This document shows, piece after piece, positions 44,823-54,844 of a stretch of DNA of 64,000 nt. The stretch comes from Nocardia shimofusensis NBRC 100134 (lineage in GTDB: Bacteria; Actinomycetota; Actinomycetes; Mycobacteriales; Mycobacteriaceae): contig NZ_BDBT01000004.1 in the NCBI RefSeq assembly GCF_001613125.1, positions 186,001-250,000 on the forward strand, given 5' to 3'. The notes under the pieces are model-generated. The model worked only from the letters and a program-made list of their open reading frames with translations, made no database searches and was not told the DNA's origin. Made by a program: the position numbers and the translations under genes. Position 1 is the first letter of the stretch. Every line of letters starts with the position of its first letter.

Positions 44823-45957
44823 GCGGGCTCGGCTCGGCCTCGTACAACCGCGACACGGCCTCAGCTCGGTTAGCCGCACCGAGCTTGCGCAAGATGTGCT
44901 TGACGTGCTGTTTGACCGTCCCCTCGGCGATAACGAGTTCCCTGGCGATCGAGAAGTTGGTCCGGCCCTGAGCCAACAACTCCAAAATCTCCACCTCGCG
45001 GTTGGTCAACCGCTCTCTCAGCGACGCCGACGCCCGCGGATGACGGGACACAGGCGCCCCGGCTCCGACCGCACCACCACCACCACCATCGTCGGTGGCG
45101 GCGAGTTCGAAACTGACCTCGTGGGCGTCGTCGAGAGAGGCGGCCGCCTCGGTGGCCGCCTGCCGCAACATCGATCCGGCCCGGTCGAGTCGCTCGGCCA
45201 GCTGGGCGCGGGTCAACGCCAGACGAAATCCTTCGGCGAACGCCCGCAGTACTTCACGATCGAGCAGATCGGTGTCGACACCCTGCAAGTACCGGTCCCC
45301 GTGGACGAGTCCGACCACCCGGCCGTTGGACATGATCGGTGCGGCCACATACGAGCGCGACAGCGATTCGTCGGCGATGCGGCGATGAACCCGAGACTCG
45401 TGCTGCACGTCGTAGACGAGGATTGCCTGTCTGCGCCGGACCATCTCGGTCTCGAACAGTCCCGGCACCAGAGCCTGGGGGTCATCCTGACCGGCGCGAT
45501 TGATCGTGTCCGCCCACTCGGGATTATCGGCGATGAACACCCCCTGGGAGATCCACAGCCCGTCGCTGATACGCGAGACGATGGCCCGGTCGAATCCGAG
45601 GTCACCGATCAGGCGAGGCGCGACGGTGATCAGCTCCCGCACAGAGCACGGGGTGGCTTCCAAGCGGGTGAGCGTCTCGCCCAGACGTCGACTGACCTCG
45701 GCGTGCGGGTTGCGCTGGGTACGCAGCAGCAGCTGGTCTATCCTGCGCAGCTGGCGCAGCGCCCCCAACACATCCGGCGAGGCCTGCCCACTGTTGTCGC
45801 CCATCGCCGCGGCGAGCGCCTCCCAGGCGTCATCGATCACCGCGCGGGCGTCGGGGGTGCTCAACCTCGCCAGCGGATCCTCGCTTTCGAGAACCTCCCG
45901 CAGGTTCGCCAGGACGTTGCGCACCCGTTCCTCGGCGTCGTTCGTTTCCTGCATCAC
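44749..45957 (-). CDS. GAF-LuxR transcriptional regulator
   Basis: The 402-residue protein has an N-terminal helical part, a GAF-like domain (about 110-250, with YVAAPIMSNGRVVGLVHGD) and a C-terminal LuxR helix-turn-helix (LTNREVEILELLAQGRTNFSIARELVIAEGTVKQHV in outline, about 320-375). A low-complexity linker with runs of Gly and Asp joins them. GTG 45957 and ATG 45954 are both possible starts. It sits between, and opposite to, the two halves of the catabolic pathway, so it probably senses the substrate or an intermediate and controls both. Confidence 0.9.
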   Translation of the reverse strand: MMQETNDAEERVRNVLANLREVLESEDPLARLSTPDARAVIDDAWEALAAAMGDNSGQASPDVLGALRQLRRIDQLLLRTQRNPHAEVSRRLGETLTRLEATPCSVRELITVAPRLIGDLGFDRAIVSRISDGLWISQGVFIADNPEWADTINRAGQDDPQALVPGLFETEMVRRRQAILVYDVQHESRVHRRIADESLSRSYVAAPIMSNGRVVGLVHGDRYLQGVDTDLLDREVLRAFAEGFRLALTRAQLAERLDRAGSMLRQAATEAAASLDDAHEVSFELAATDDGGGGGAVGAGAPVSRHPRASASLRERLTNREVEILELLAQGRTNFSIARELVIAEGTVKQHVKHILRKLGAANRAEAVSRLYEAEPSPLSSPHRNPLPPETSRSQRRVGGIS

Positions 45958-45972
45958 CTCACCATACGAGAT

Positions 45973-46006
45973 GTGAGCTCAAACACAACGTCGATGTAGT
46001 GAGCTC
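45973..46006. promoter_or_regulatory. Pair of GTGAGCTC direct repeats, possible operator
   Basis: GTGAGCTC occurs at 45973-45980 and 45999-46006, 26 bp apart, in the 89-bp divergent space between the LuxR regulator and the acyl-CoA synthetase. The spacing is about two and a half helical turns. Confidence 0.35.
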
Positions 46007-46046
46007 CTCTTGCCTCTGCTCATCCCGCTCTATCGAAGGAATACCG

Positions 46047-47582
46047 ATGTATCCCGCCGTCCACGCAGCCACCGCTCCGGACAAGATCGCCGTCCTGGTC
46101 GCCGAGACCGACGAAGCTCTCACCTACGGTGCGCTCGAGGAACGCTCCACCCGGCTGGCGAACGCGTTGCACGCCGCGGGTCTGCGCCGCGGCGACGTCG
46201 TCGGACTGCTCAGCACCAATGGAGTCCGCGTTTTCGAAGTCTACTGGGCATGCTTGCGATCGGGGCTCTACCTCACGCCGGTCAACTTCCATCTGGCCGC
46301 CTCCGAGGTCGCCTACATCGTCGACGACTGCGAAGCCCGCGCTCTGGTCGTCTCCGCCGATCTGGGGGAGCTCGCCGCCGCTGTGGTCGTCGATACCCCG
46401 GAGGTCGAACTCCGACTCTCCTACGGCGGCGCGGTCGAGGGCTTCGACGACTACGACGAGTTCGTGGCGTCGGGAGCGGCACAAGCGCCGTCCGACCAGC
46501 CGCGTGGCGCCGATATGCTGTACAGCTCCGGAACCACAGGCCGCCCCAAAGGCGTCAAACCACCATTGCCCGACCGGCAGGTCGGTGACCCCGGCGATCC
46601 TTACGTCGCGGTCTTCGGCGGTGGCTACCGAATGAGCACCGACACCATTTACTTCTCGCCCGCGCCGCTGTACCATGCCGCGCCGCTGCGGTTCGGCATG
46701 GTCACCCAGGCGCTGGGCGGAACGGTCATCACCACCAAGGGATTCGACGCCGAACAGTGCCTGCGCGTCATCGACCACCACAGGGTGACCCATTCCCAAT
46801 GGGTCCCCACCCATTTCGTACGCATGCTCAGACTGTTGCCCGAGGTACGCGCCGCCTACGACGTGTCATCGCAGGAATACGCCGTGCACGCCGCCGCGCC
46901 GTGCCCGGTCGAGGTGAAACGCCAGATGATCGAATGGTTCGGACCCATCCTGCACGAGTACTACGCCTCCACGGAGGCCAACGGCATCACGATGATCGAC
47001 GCGCGGGAATGGGAAGCCAAACCCGGCTCGGTCGGCACCGCCAAACTCGGCGTCATCCACATCTGCGACGACGCCGGCAACGAAGTGCCCATCGAGAACT
47101 CCGGAGTCGTCTACTTCGAACGCGACGTGATGCCTTTCGCCTACCACCGCGACCCCAACAAGACCGCCGCGGCACAGCACCCCCGCCACGACACCTGGTC
47201 CACCTGCGGAGACATCGGCTACCTCGACCCCGACGGCTACCTGTTCCTCCAGGACCGCAAAGCGTTCACCATCATCTCCGGCGGGGTCAACATCTACCCG
47301 CAGGAGATCGAGGACTGTCTGGTGCTGCACCCAGCCGTCCACGACGTCGCGGTGATCGGCATCCCCGACGACGAATACGGCGAAAAGGTGCTGGCAGCAG
47401 TGCAACTCGTGCACGGAGTCACCGCGAGCGAGGACGTCGAACGCGAACTCAGTGACCACGTTCGCGCCCAGATCGCCGGATATAAGGTGCCGCGCCGCAT
47501 CGAGTTCGTCGACGACCTGCCGCGCACCCCCACCGGAAAACTCCTCAAACGCCGACTGCGAGAACAGTTCTCCGGCAATTGA
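46047..47582 (+). CDS. Acyl-CoA synthetase (AMP-forming)
   Basis: The 511-residue ANL enzyme has YSSGTTGRPKG, the YYASTEANG adenine-binding motif, a GDIGYLDPDGYLF hinge and the C-terminal PRTPTGKLLKRRL lysine. It starts at ATG 46047 with GAAGGA upstream. It would activate the carboxylic acid produced by the alcohol/aldehyde dehydrogenases, feeding beta-oxidation through the acyl-CoA dehydrogenase 64 bp downstream. Confidence 0.92.
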   Translation: MYPAVHAATAPDKIAVLVAETDEALTYGALEERSTRLANALHAAGLRRGDVVGLLSTNGVRVFEVYWACLRSGLYLTPVNFHLAASEVAYIVDDCEARALVVSADLGELAAAVVVDTPEVELRLSYGGAVEGFDDYDEFVASGAAQAPSDQPRGADMLYSSGTTGRPKGVKPPLPDRQVGDPGDPYVAVFGGGYRMSTDTIYFSPAPLYHAAPLRFGMVTQALGGTVITTKGFDAEQCLRVIDHHRVTHSQWVPTHFVRMLRLLPEVRAAYDVSSQEYAVHAAAPCPVEVKRQMIEWFGPILHEYYASTEANGITMIDAREWEAKPGSVGTAKLGVIHICDDAGNEVPIENSGVVYFERDVMPFAYHRDPNKTAAAQHPRHDTWSTCGDIGYLDPDGYLFLQDRKAFTIISGGVNIYPQEIEDCLVLHPAVHDVAVIGIPDDEYGEKVLAAVQLVHGVTASEDVERELSDHVRAQIAGYKVPRRIEFVDDLPRTPTGKLLKRRLREQFSGN

Positions 47583-47646
47583 CCCCAAGCTCGCACCACC
47601 GCGGGCGGCGCTGCCCGCGCACCACCGACCACAGGAGACCACGATC

Positions 47647-48891
47647 GTGACAACAACCGACGCCGGCCCCGTCCTCGGTCCGCCGCGGACCTCGAACCGG
47701 CTGGTCAACGACCTGCTCCTGCCGCAGGAAACCATCGATGTCAGAGACCAGGCACGCCACTTCGCCGAGACCGTGCTCGCTCCGCGCGCCGGTGAACTCA
47801 ACAGCGCGGAGGAATCAGCCGAGGCATTCCCCGCCGACCTGGTCCGCGCGATCGCCGACGCCGGGCTGTACGCGGTCGGCTACCGCGCCGATGTCGGCGG
47901 GCTCGGCCTCCAGTACCCGATGCTGGCCGCCGCCACCGTGCTCGAAGAACTTGGCTACTACAGCCCCGGGGTGGCCTCGGCGCTCTACGACGGACAAGCC
48001 CTGCTGGTCGGACGCACCCTCGACGCGGCACCGGCCCCCATTCGACAGGAATACCTGCCGCTACTGATCCGCGGCGACATCGTCGGATCCTTCGCCACGA
48101 GCGAACCCGAAGCCAGCACCGACCTGTCCGCCGAGGCCATGCGCACCACCGCGGTGAAAGTACCCGGCGGATACCGGCTGACCGGGCACAAGCGATGGAT
48201 CACCAACTCCTGTGCCGCCGACATCATGACGGTGCTGTGTGTCGTCGACGGACAGCACACGATGCTGCTTGTCGACATGCACGACGAAGGCATCACCGTC
48301 GGTGCACCGGACAAGAAACTCGGCAACCGCCTCCAGCTCACCTCCGACGTGCACTTAACCGACGTCTTCGTCCCCGACCACCATGTGATCGCACCACCGG
48401 GACGTGGTCTGGCAGCGGCATTGAACAGCCTGTCGGCCGGCCGGATCGGCATCGGCGCCCTCGGCGTCGGCATGGCCCAAGCCGCGTTCGACCACGCCGC
48501 CGACTACATGGGCCGACGGTCGGCCTTCGGATCGAAGATCGGTCAGTTCCAGCACTGGCAGTTCCGCTTCGCCGAACACGCCATCGCCCTGGAGTCCGCC
48601 CGCAGCCTCTACCAGAAAGCCGCACGGATCTCCGACTCCGGCGTGACATCCGCCGCCGAAGCCGCGATGGCCAAAGTCACCGGCAGTCGGGTGGCGGTCG
48701 AGGTCGCCCGGGACGCCATCCAGGTCCACGGCGGATACGGCTACATCCGGTCGCTGAGCGCCGACGGCCGCACCAATCCCCTGGAATCGATATGGCGCGA
48801 CAGCAAGATCGGCGAAATCTACGAAGGCGCCAATGAAGTACAGCTGTGGAGTATCGCCCGAGTCGCCCTCGGACGAGACCTGACCGGATAA
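47647..48891 (+). CDS. Acyl-CoA dehydrogenase
   Basis: The 414-residue flavoenzyme has the ATSEPEASTD segment, the ITNSC strand, VHGGYGYIR and the catalytic Glu in IYEGANEVQ. A GTG start at 47647 is supported by CAGGAGACC upstream. It should introduce the first double bond in the acyl-CoA made by the neighbouring synthetase. Confidence 0.92.
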   Translation: MTTTDAGPVLGPPRTSNRLVNDLLLPQETIDVRDQARHFAETVLAPRAGELNSAEESAEAFPADLVRAIADAGLYAVGYRADVGGLGLQYPMLAAATVLEELGYYSPGVASALYDGQALLVGRTLDAAPAPIRQEYLPLLIRGDIVGSFATSEPEASTDLSAEAMRTTAVKVPGGYRLTGHKRWITNSCAADIMTVLCVVDGQHTMLLVDMHDEGITVGAPDKKLGNRLQLTSDVHLTDVFVPDHHVIAPPGRGLAAALNSLSAGRIGIGALGVGMAQAAFDHAADYMGRRSAFGSKIGQFQHWQFRFAEHAIALESARSLYQKAARISDSGVTSAAEAAMAKVTGSRVAVEVARDAIQVHGGYGYIRSLSADGRTNPLESIWRDSKIGEIYEGANEVQLWSIARVALGRDLTG

Positions 48892-49199
48892 GGCGGACAG
48901 TAAGCGGCGTCGTGACAGGGCGGTCGGCGGCCGGATATCATTGCCGCACCACCGATTCCGCCATCGGCGGCTGGCTCGTCGATTTTGTGGCAGTCGACCG
49001 AACTGGCATCCCGGCGACGGTGGTCTCGAGCATTTCGGGCGCGCGAAAACTATCAACAACACACAAAACGCGCGAAAATCGCAACCTCAACAGCGCACTG
49101 CGGCGATTTCGGTGCCGTGTCGCGGCGGTGTGCCACCCCCCCGCGGCCGGGACGCGGCCGGCCCCGCAGGTAGAGGCATGGGGTGGAGAACGATTGCGG
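48892..49199. other. Convergent intergenic gap
   Basis: This 308-bp gap lies between two genes that end facing each other. I see no gene and no strong terminator hairpin. Confidence 0.5.
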
Positions 49200-52100
49200 T
49201 CAAGGATTGTGTCGCTCGGCGCCCTCCACGACCCAGGCCGCGATCTGGACGCGGGAAGTGAATCCGAGCTTGGTGAGGATGTGCTCCACGTGTCCCTGGG
49301 CCGTGCGTTGCGAGATCACGAGTTTCGCCGCGATCTGCTTGTTGGTGAGCCCTTGGGCGATGAGATCGGCGACCTGCCGCTCACGCTTGGTCAGCTCCAC
49401 GAACGAACCCGACGTGGGCGTTGTGCCGGTGGGCTGCTCACCGAGGGCGTAGTTCACCGCGGCGTCCATGTCCATATCCTGACCGCGCCGCGACGCTGCC
49501 GAGAACCTCCGGCGGCCGACAGCGGCACGCGTCCTCCGGTCGCATTCGTCGTGATAGTGCTCCAGTCCCGGCATACCGTGGGTGACGCTGCCTCCGTACG
49601 GCCACAGGGCCTGCGCGGCTCCCATCATCACTGCGGCCCGCTCAGCTGCACCGTCGGCCTCCGCGATCCAGGCCATCGCCTCGAGAGCGGACGCGACGAT
49701 CAATGGACTGTTCACCTTCTGGTTGACCCGCAGCGCCTCCTCGAGCAGTTGTTGTGCCCGGTGCCGATCGTCCTGCCGCCACGCCGCGATGGCGATGCCC
49801 CATAGCGCGGATGACCGGAAGAGCCAGTCGCCGCGTGCTTCGGTGATGTCGAGTACCTGCTCGTGATACTCGATCGCCCGTCGCGCGTCGCCGTGCAGGG
49901 CATCAGTCCATCCGAGCATCATCAACGTGGCAGCGTGCCATGATTCCTCTCGATCGGCGGCGAACAGCTCGAGGGCATGTGTGAAACAGGAGTTGGCCTC
50001 GGCACGGTCAGCGCGGTAGAACGCCAGCATGCCGTCGGCGTAGGCGACCAGTGCCTCGAGCATCGGGGTGGCGTCCCGTTCGGCGAGTGTGTGCGCTTCC
50101 GCGACCAGCACGGCGACCGACTCGGGGGCATCACCGAGATACAAGGCCATCAGGGTCGCGGCATGCAGGGCCTTGACCCGGTCGGGGATCGAGTGGGCGC
50201 GCGGATGGGCGAGTGCGCGGTCGAGCCAGCGTCGACCTTCACTGGTCACACCCCGGAAGGTCCAGAAGAACACGAGGGCGCTGGCGATGCGCAATCCGGT
50301 TTCGGCCGCCTCGTCGGTGTCCTCGGCCAGACTGCATTCGAGCGCGGCACGCAGATTGGGCAGTTCGCGCTCGAGTCGGGCGAACCAGTCGAGCTGCTGG
50401 TCACTGATCCACGCGGCTTCCGCGTCGAGCGCCAGACGTTGGTACCAGTCGCGGTGCCGCAGGCGGACCGCCTGGGCCTCGCCGGAGGCCTGGAGTTTCT
50501 GCCAGCCGTAGTCCCGGAGTGTCTCGAGCATCCGGAACCGCACCACGGCATCCGTGTCGTCCGGAAGCAGGATCGACTTGTCCACCAACGAGGACAGCAC
50601 GTCCAGCACGCTGCCGGTCGCCGTATCGCCTCCGCACACCTGTTCGGCGGCGTCGAGTTCGAAGCCGCCGGCGAACACCGACAACCGGGCCCACATCCGC
50701 TGTTCGGCCGGGGTGCACAACTCGTAGCTCCAGTCGATGCACCACCGCAGTGTCTGCTGCCGCGTCGGCGCGGTGCGACTGGCGCGGGTGAGTAGCGCGT
50801 ACCGATCGGTGAGCCGGTCCAGGATCTGCTCGGGCGACATCATCCGCATCCGGGCCGCCGCGAGCTCGATCGCCAGCGGCAGTCCGTCCAGCCGAGCGCA
50901 GATGCGGGCAACGGTGTCCATGTTGTCCTCGTCGAGTTCGAAGCCCGGCACCGCCGCGGCGGCACGGTCGGCGAACAACGTGACCGCATCGTATTTGGGC
51001 AGTCCGCGTAACGACGGCTGCCTGCTCACATCGGGGACCGTCAGTGGCGACACCCGCAGCACCGCCTCACCCGGGATGTTCAACGGTTCGCGGGTAGTGA
51101 CGAGGATCCGAAGGTCCGGACATGCCCGGAGCCACGCTTCGACCAGTCCTGCCGCGGCCTCCACCACCTGCTCGCAGTTGTCCACGACGACCAGCGACTT
51201 CCGTCCGGACAGGAATTCGAGCACGATCTCGTGCAATGGCCGCGTCGGCTCGTCGCGCAGGCCGAGGGCGTCCGCCGCGACCTCGACCAGCAGCGACGGG
51301 TCCGAGACGTCGGCCAGCTCGATCAACCACACCCCGTCGACGAAATCGCGTTGCATATTCGACGCGGCCCGCAGCGCCAGTCTCGTCTTGCCGACGCCCC
51401 CGGTCCCGGTCAAGGTCACCAGCCGCGAGGAGGTCAGCAGATTCTTCACCTCCGCCACTTCCGTGCGGCGGTCGACGAAACTGGTCAATTCCAGCGGCAG
51501 CGCACCGGTGCCCGCGCGTCCCACCGTCGTCGGCGGCGGGCGCCAGCCCTGCGCAGGTGGTTGTCCGTTCCGGTGCTCCGGGACCGGTTCGGCCGACAAC
51601 GCCATCTCGTCGACCGGGAGTCCCTGCCGGCGTTGTGTCTGACGGATCGCCTCCCCGAGCGCACTCGCCGAAGGCCGTTCGCGGGGGTCCCGGTTCATCG
51701 CCATCGCCACCACGGCCGACACATCGGCGGAGATACCGCTGTCCCGAAGATCAGGAACCGGCTGGGTGGTGATCCGCGAGAACTGGGCCACCACGTTCTC
51801 GCCACTGCGCCGCTCGAACGCCGCATGCCCGGTCAACGCGCAGAACATGCCGGCGCCCAGGCCGTAGACGTCCGCGGCCGGACCGGGATCCTCGCCTTCG
51901 AGCACCTCCGGAGCGGTGAACGCGGGAGAGCCGGTGAGGGTTCCGCTCGCCGTCTGGAAGCCCCCGACGACGCGCGCGATACCGAAATCGGTCAACACGG
52001 GCTCGCCGTAATCGGTGAGCAGGATGTTCGCCGGCTTCACGTCCCGATGCACGATCCCCAGCCGATGCGCGCTCTCCAATGCCCCCGCGATCTTCACTCC

Positions 52101-52487
52101 GATCCGCAACACCGTGTCCACCGGCAGCGGGCCTTGTTCCCGGATGCGAGCGTCCAGGGAGCCCCACGGGTGATACGGCATCACAAGAAACGGTCGCTCG
52201 CTCGCGGTGGCACCCACCTGCAATACGGTCACGATGTTCGGGTGCCCGGTCAGCCGGCCCATCGCCTGTTGCTCCCGGAAGAAACGCGCCCGATTCTCCT
52301 CGTCGAGCTCGGCGGTCAGGACCTTTACCGCCACGGTCCGGTTCAGCGCGGGCTGGAGGCAGCGATACACCACACCGAAACCACCCCGCCCGATCTCTTC
52401 GGCGTCCTCGAAGCCGGCCGCGCTCAGCTCCTCGGCAATCGGCACGGACACCGCACGCATTGTCCGAAACGCATCGTCCTCGCTCAT
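49200..52487 (-). CDS. Serine/threonine kinase fused to an ATPase-LuxR regulator (PknK-like)
   Basis: The 1,095-residue protein has an active-looking Hanks kinase (about 25-285): glycine loop GRGGFGVVY, VAVK lysine, HRDVKPANILL and TDFG. An AAA/STAND ATPase follows (Walker A TGTGGVGKT, about 360-370; VVVDNCEQ), then a long TPR-like helical region and a C-terminal LuxR DNA-binding domain (LTKRERQVADLIAQGL). No membrane segment is seen, so it is cytosolic. The layout matches the PknK type, in which the kinase tunes the transcription factor. Its targets cannot be read from sequence. Confidence 0.93.
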   Translation of the reverse strand: MSEDDAFRTMRAVSVPIAEELSAAGFEDAEEIGRGGFGVVYRCLQPALNRTVAVKVLTAELDEENRARFFREQQAMGRLTGHPNIVTVLQVGATASERPFLVMPYHPWGSLDARIREQGPLPVDTVLRIGVKIAGALESAHRLGIVHRDVKPANILLTDYGEPVLTDFGIARVVGGFQTASGTLTGSPAFTAPEVLEGEDPGPAADVYGLGAGMFCALTGHAAFERRSGENVVAQFSRITTQPVPDLRDSGISADVSAVVAMAMNRDPRERPSASALGEAIRQTQRRQGLPVDEMALSAEPVPEHRNGQPPAQGWRPPPTTVGRAGTGALPLELTSFVDRRTEVAEVKNLLTSSRLVTLTGTGGVGKTRLALRAASNMQRDFVDGVWLIELADVSDPSLLVEVAADALGLRDEPTRPLHEIVLEFLSGRKSLVVVDNCEQVVEAAAGLVEAWLRACPDLRILVTTREPLNIPGEAVLRVSPLTVPDVSRQPSLRGLPKYDAVTLFADRAAAAVPGFELDEDNMDTVARICARLDGLPLAIELAAARMRMMSPEQILDRLTDRYALLTRASRTAPTRQQTLRWCIDWSYELCTPAEQRMWARLSVFAGGFELDAAEQVCGGDTATGSVLDVLSSLVDKSILLPDDTDAVVRFRMLETLRDYGWQKLQASGEAQAVRLRHRDWYQRLALDAEAAWISDQQLDWFARLERELPNLRAALECSLAEDTDEAAETGLRIASALVFFWTFRGVTSEGRRWLDRALAHPRAHSIPDRVKALHAATLMALYLGDAPESVAVLVAEAHTLAERDATPMLEALVAYADGMLAFYRADRAEANSCFTHALELFAADREESWHAATLMMLGWTDALHGDARRAIEYHEQVLDITEARGDWLFRSSALWGIAIAAWRQDDRHRAQQLLEEALRVNQKVNSPLIVASALEAMAWIAEADGAAERAAVMMGAAQALWPYGGSVTHGMPGLEHYHDECDRRTRAAVGRRRFSAASRRGQDMDMDAAVNYALGEQPTGTTPTSGSFVELTKRERQVADLIAQGLTNKQIAAKLVISQRTAQGHVEHILTKLGFTSRVQIAAWVVEGAERHNP

Positions 52488-52702
52488 CAGCGCACACCAT
52501 CCGCCGGCATGTCCCCGGCAGCCAGGAACATGCGTTCACTGTTGGACAACCGCCAGCGTATCGCACGAGGTACCGACCCCAGGTGATCATGAACGGCCGT
52601 CGGGTCGGCGGTCCGATCCGAGCGTCGACAGGAAATCGCTTTCGCGGCGATGTCGCGCGAACGGACCCATCAGGGCTGCGCTCTCGCCGGAGATTCCGGG
52701 GT

Positions 52703-53104
52703 TCACGGACTCGGAATGATGCCGAAAACCGGAAATCCGTCTGTCCAGGGGCGCGGCTGGAGTCGCACACGCACCGGCCGATCCGGGGGCGATGGGAGGG
52801 AGCCCTCGATGGATGTGTAGACCCACGGGCCCTCGTCGAGTTCGACGATCGCGATCGTCAACGGCATCGGCTCGCGGTCTCCGTCCTTCCCCAGGCGCTC
52901 TACCGTCCGCCAGGACATGACCGAACCCACGCCGGACGACGCCACCGTCTCGAGATGTGACGATCCGCAGGATGAGCAGGCAGTGGTCGGCGGCGCGAAC
53001 AGGGCGCCGCAGGCCGCGCAACGCCGAATGCTCAGAGTGTTCTTCGTGGATCCTGCGTGGGCATCGCCGATGATGTCGGGGTGGTGCGGATCGTGCAGGT
53101 ACAT
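52703..53104 (-). CDS. DUF35 / OB-fold protein with a zinc ribbon
   Basis: The 133-residue protein has an N-terminal rubredoxin-like zinc ribbon (CAAC and CSSC) and a C-terminal OB-fold, the pattern of DUF35 proteins. These usually work with thiolases or ketosynthase-like enzymes and bind acyl-CoA. No thiolase is adjacent, so its partner must be elsewhere. Confidence 0.87.
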   Translation of the reverse strand: MYLHDPHHPDIIGDAHAGSTKNTLSIRRCAACGALFAPPTTACSSCGSSHLETVASSGVGSVMSWRTVERLGKDGDREPMPLTIAIVELDEGPWVYTSIEGSLPSPPDRPVRVRLQPRPWTDGFPVFGIIPSP

Positions 53105-53473
53105 GGAAACCTCGCGGAATCGGTGCTCACAGGTTTCCTACCAACCTCGTCGTCCCGGGTCCATTCCACCAGGGTCGGATAACCGCGGACATACCTGTTT
53201 TCGTCCGCTCTCGCTCGCACCCGTTCGAACAACCACGCGCCGACGACCTGCACGGGTTTCTCGACCGTGAGGCAGAAGTACAGAAATAGGTATACCCCCG
53301 GCAACCCGACCCTCGCGGCAACGCCCGAGGTGAAGCACGATTCTCGGGAGACAGAGCAAGGCAATCCGGCGGCCCTTCGAACCATAGCCACACCACAGAA
53401 TCCGCAAATGATCAGCAATCTCGCTGAGCGGGAACTGTGATACCCCAAAGGTGATATGTGAGGTAACCGACAA
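53105..53473. other. Divergent intergenic region
   Basis: This 369-bp stretch separates the DUF35 gene and the hydrolase gene. It is less G/C-rich than its surroundings and should hold both promoters. Open frames on the minus strand here look non-coding. Confidence 0.5.
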
Positions 53474-54715
53474 GTGCGAGAATCGCTTTCCGCTCGACCC
53501 GGCCATCCCGGCCTGCCCGATGTCGCCGTGCACGGCGCTTGGGAGCCGGACTATGACGACGCGATCACCGCCTTCGGGCGTCTGTTCGCCACCGGACGTG
53601 GTGGCGGGGCGCTCGCTGTCTATCACCGGGGCCGCCCGGTCGTCGACGTCTGGACCGGCACCGCCGACCCCCACCGGGGCCTCGCCTGGCAACGCGACAC
53701 CGCCGCCCTGTCGTATTCGACCTCCAAGGGCATCACCGCGACCGTGCTGCACCGACTCGCCGAGCAGGGATTGATCGACTACCACGCGCCCGTCGCGGAG
53801 TACTGGCCCGAATTCGGCGCCAAGGGCAAGAAGAGCATCACCGTTGCCGACGTACTCACCCACCGCGCGGGGCTGTCGCATATCACCCCACTCGCACGCA
53901 ACCTCGACGAACTGGTCGACCACCACCTGATGGAAGAACGAATCGCCGCCGCCGCACCCGACCGGTGGCGCGGGATACCGGCCTATCACGCTCTCTCCTT
54001 CGGCTGGCTCGCCGCCGGAATCGCCCGCGCGGTGACCGGCAAGGGCATGGGCGAGTTGTACCGCACGGAACTCGCCGAGCCGCTGGGAATCGACGGTCTG
54101 CACCTCGGCGCGCCACCGCGATCGGCGAAGATCACCCTCGCCGCCTCGCAGGGATCGCCGGTCCCGTTCGGCATCCCCAACACCGCGAACGTCCTGCGGG
54201 TCGCCAGACGCATCCCGGCTCCGGGTGCCGGGTTCATCCGCGCCATCTACACCCACGGCATCGAGGGACTCACCTCCGGAGCCGAGCCGGCCATCCTCCT
54301 GGGCGAAAGCCCGGCTGCCAACGGCGTGTTCACCGCCCGCGCGGTTGCCGCGGTGTACGACGCCATCGCCACCGAGAACGCGCTGCTGTCACGGTCACGG
54401 GTGCGGCACATCTCGCGTGTGCGAACCTGGCTACCGGACCGGAACCTGCTGCTTCCGATGGGCTGGCGGCTCGGCTACCACGCCATTCCCGCCCCTGGCG
54501 CCCCGCGCGGCTTCGGGCACATCGGACTCGCCGGATCGGGCGGCTGGACCGATCCCGACACCGGTCTCGCCGTCGGACTCGTCCACAACTGGCTCCCGGA
54601 AGCAGGCCGCCTGCCCCGTGACCAGTTCGTCCTGCCACGCCTGCTCGCTCCGATCGTCCGGGCGGCCACCGGTGCCGCGCACCCAGATCTGCCGGACCTC
54701 CGGAAGATCTCCTGA
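53474..54715 (+). CDS. Beta-lactamase-fold serine hydrolase / esterase
   Basis: The 413-residue protein is of the class C beta-lactamase / EstB type. It has the SxxK motif in YSTSKG, a Tyr-based second motif in PAYHALSFG, and HIGLAGSGG replacing the KTG box. There is no clear signal peptide, so a cytosolic esterase or lipase-like role (LipE/EstB group) is more likely than antibiotic resistance. The start is a GTG with AGGT nine bases upstream. Confidence 0.9.
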   Translation: MRESLSARPGHPGLPDVAVHGAWEPDYDDAITAFGRLFATGRGGGALAVYHRGRPVVDVWTGTADPHRGLAWQRDTAALSYSTSKGITATVLHRLAEQGLIDYHAPVAEYWPEFGAKGKKSITVADVLTHRAGLSHITPLARNLDELVDHHLMEERIAAAAPDRWRGIPAYHALSFGWLAAGIARAVTGKGMGELYRTELAEPLGIDGLHLGAPPRSAKITLAASQGSPVPFGIPNTANVLRVARRIPAPGAGFIRAIYTHGIEGLTSGAEPAILLGESPAANGVFTARAVAAVYDAIATENALLSRSRVRHISRVRTWLPDRNLLLPMGWRLGYHAIPAPGAPRGFGHIGLAGSGGWTDPDTGLAVGLVHNWLPEAGRLPRDQFVLPRLLAPIVRAATGAAHPDLPDLRKIS

Positions 54716-54844
54716 ACCGACCCCGGAGACTTCGCCGCACCCGCGCTCGGTGGAAAGGCCGACGCGGGCACGTCATGACGACCCCATGACGTCGCCATTG
54801 CCGGTGGGGAGCCGACACCTGCCGAGGTGACCGGCTGGGGCGCG

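Noticed and set aside
53032..53448. Minus-strand frame upstream of the DUF35 gene
   Set aside because: It overlaps the DUF35 gene in another frame and shows no convincing family match.
53474..54715. Antibiotic-resistance beta-lactamase
   Set aside because: No signal peptide and a HIGLAGSGG box instead of KTG favour an intracellular esterase.
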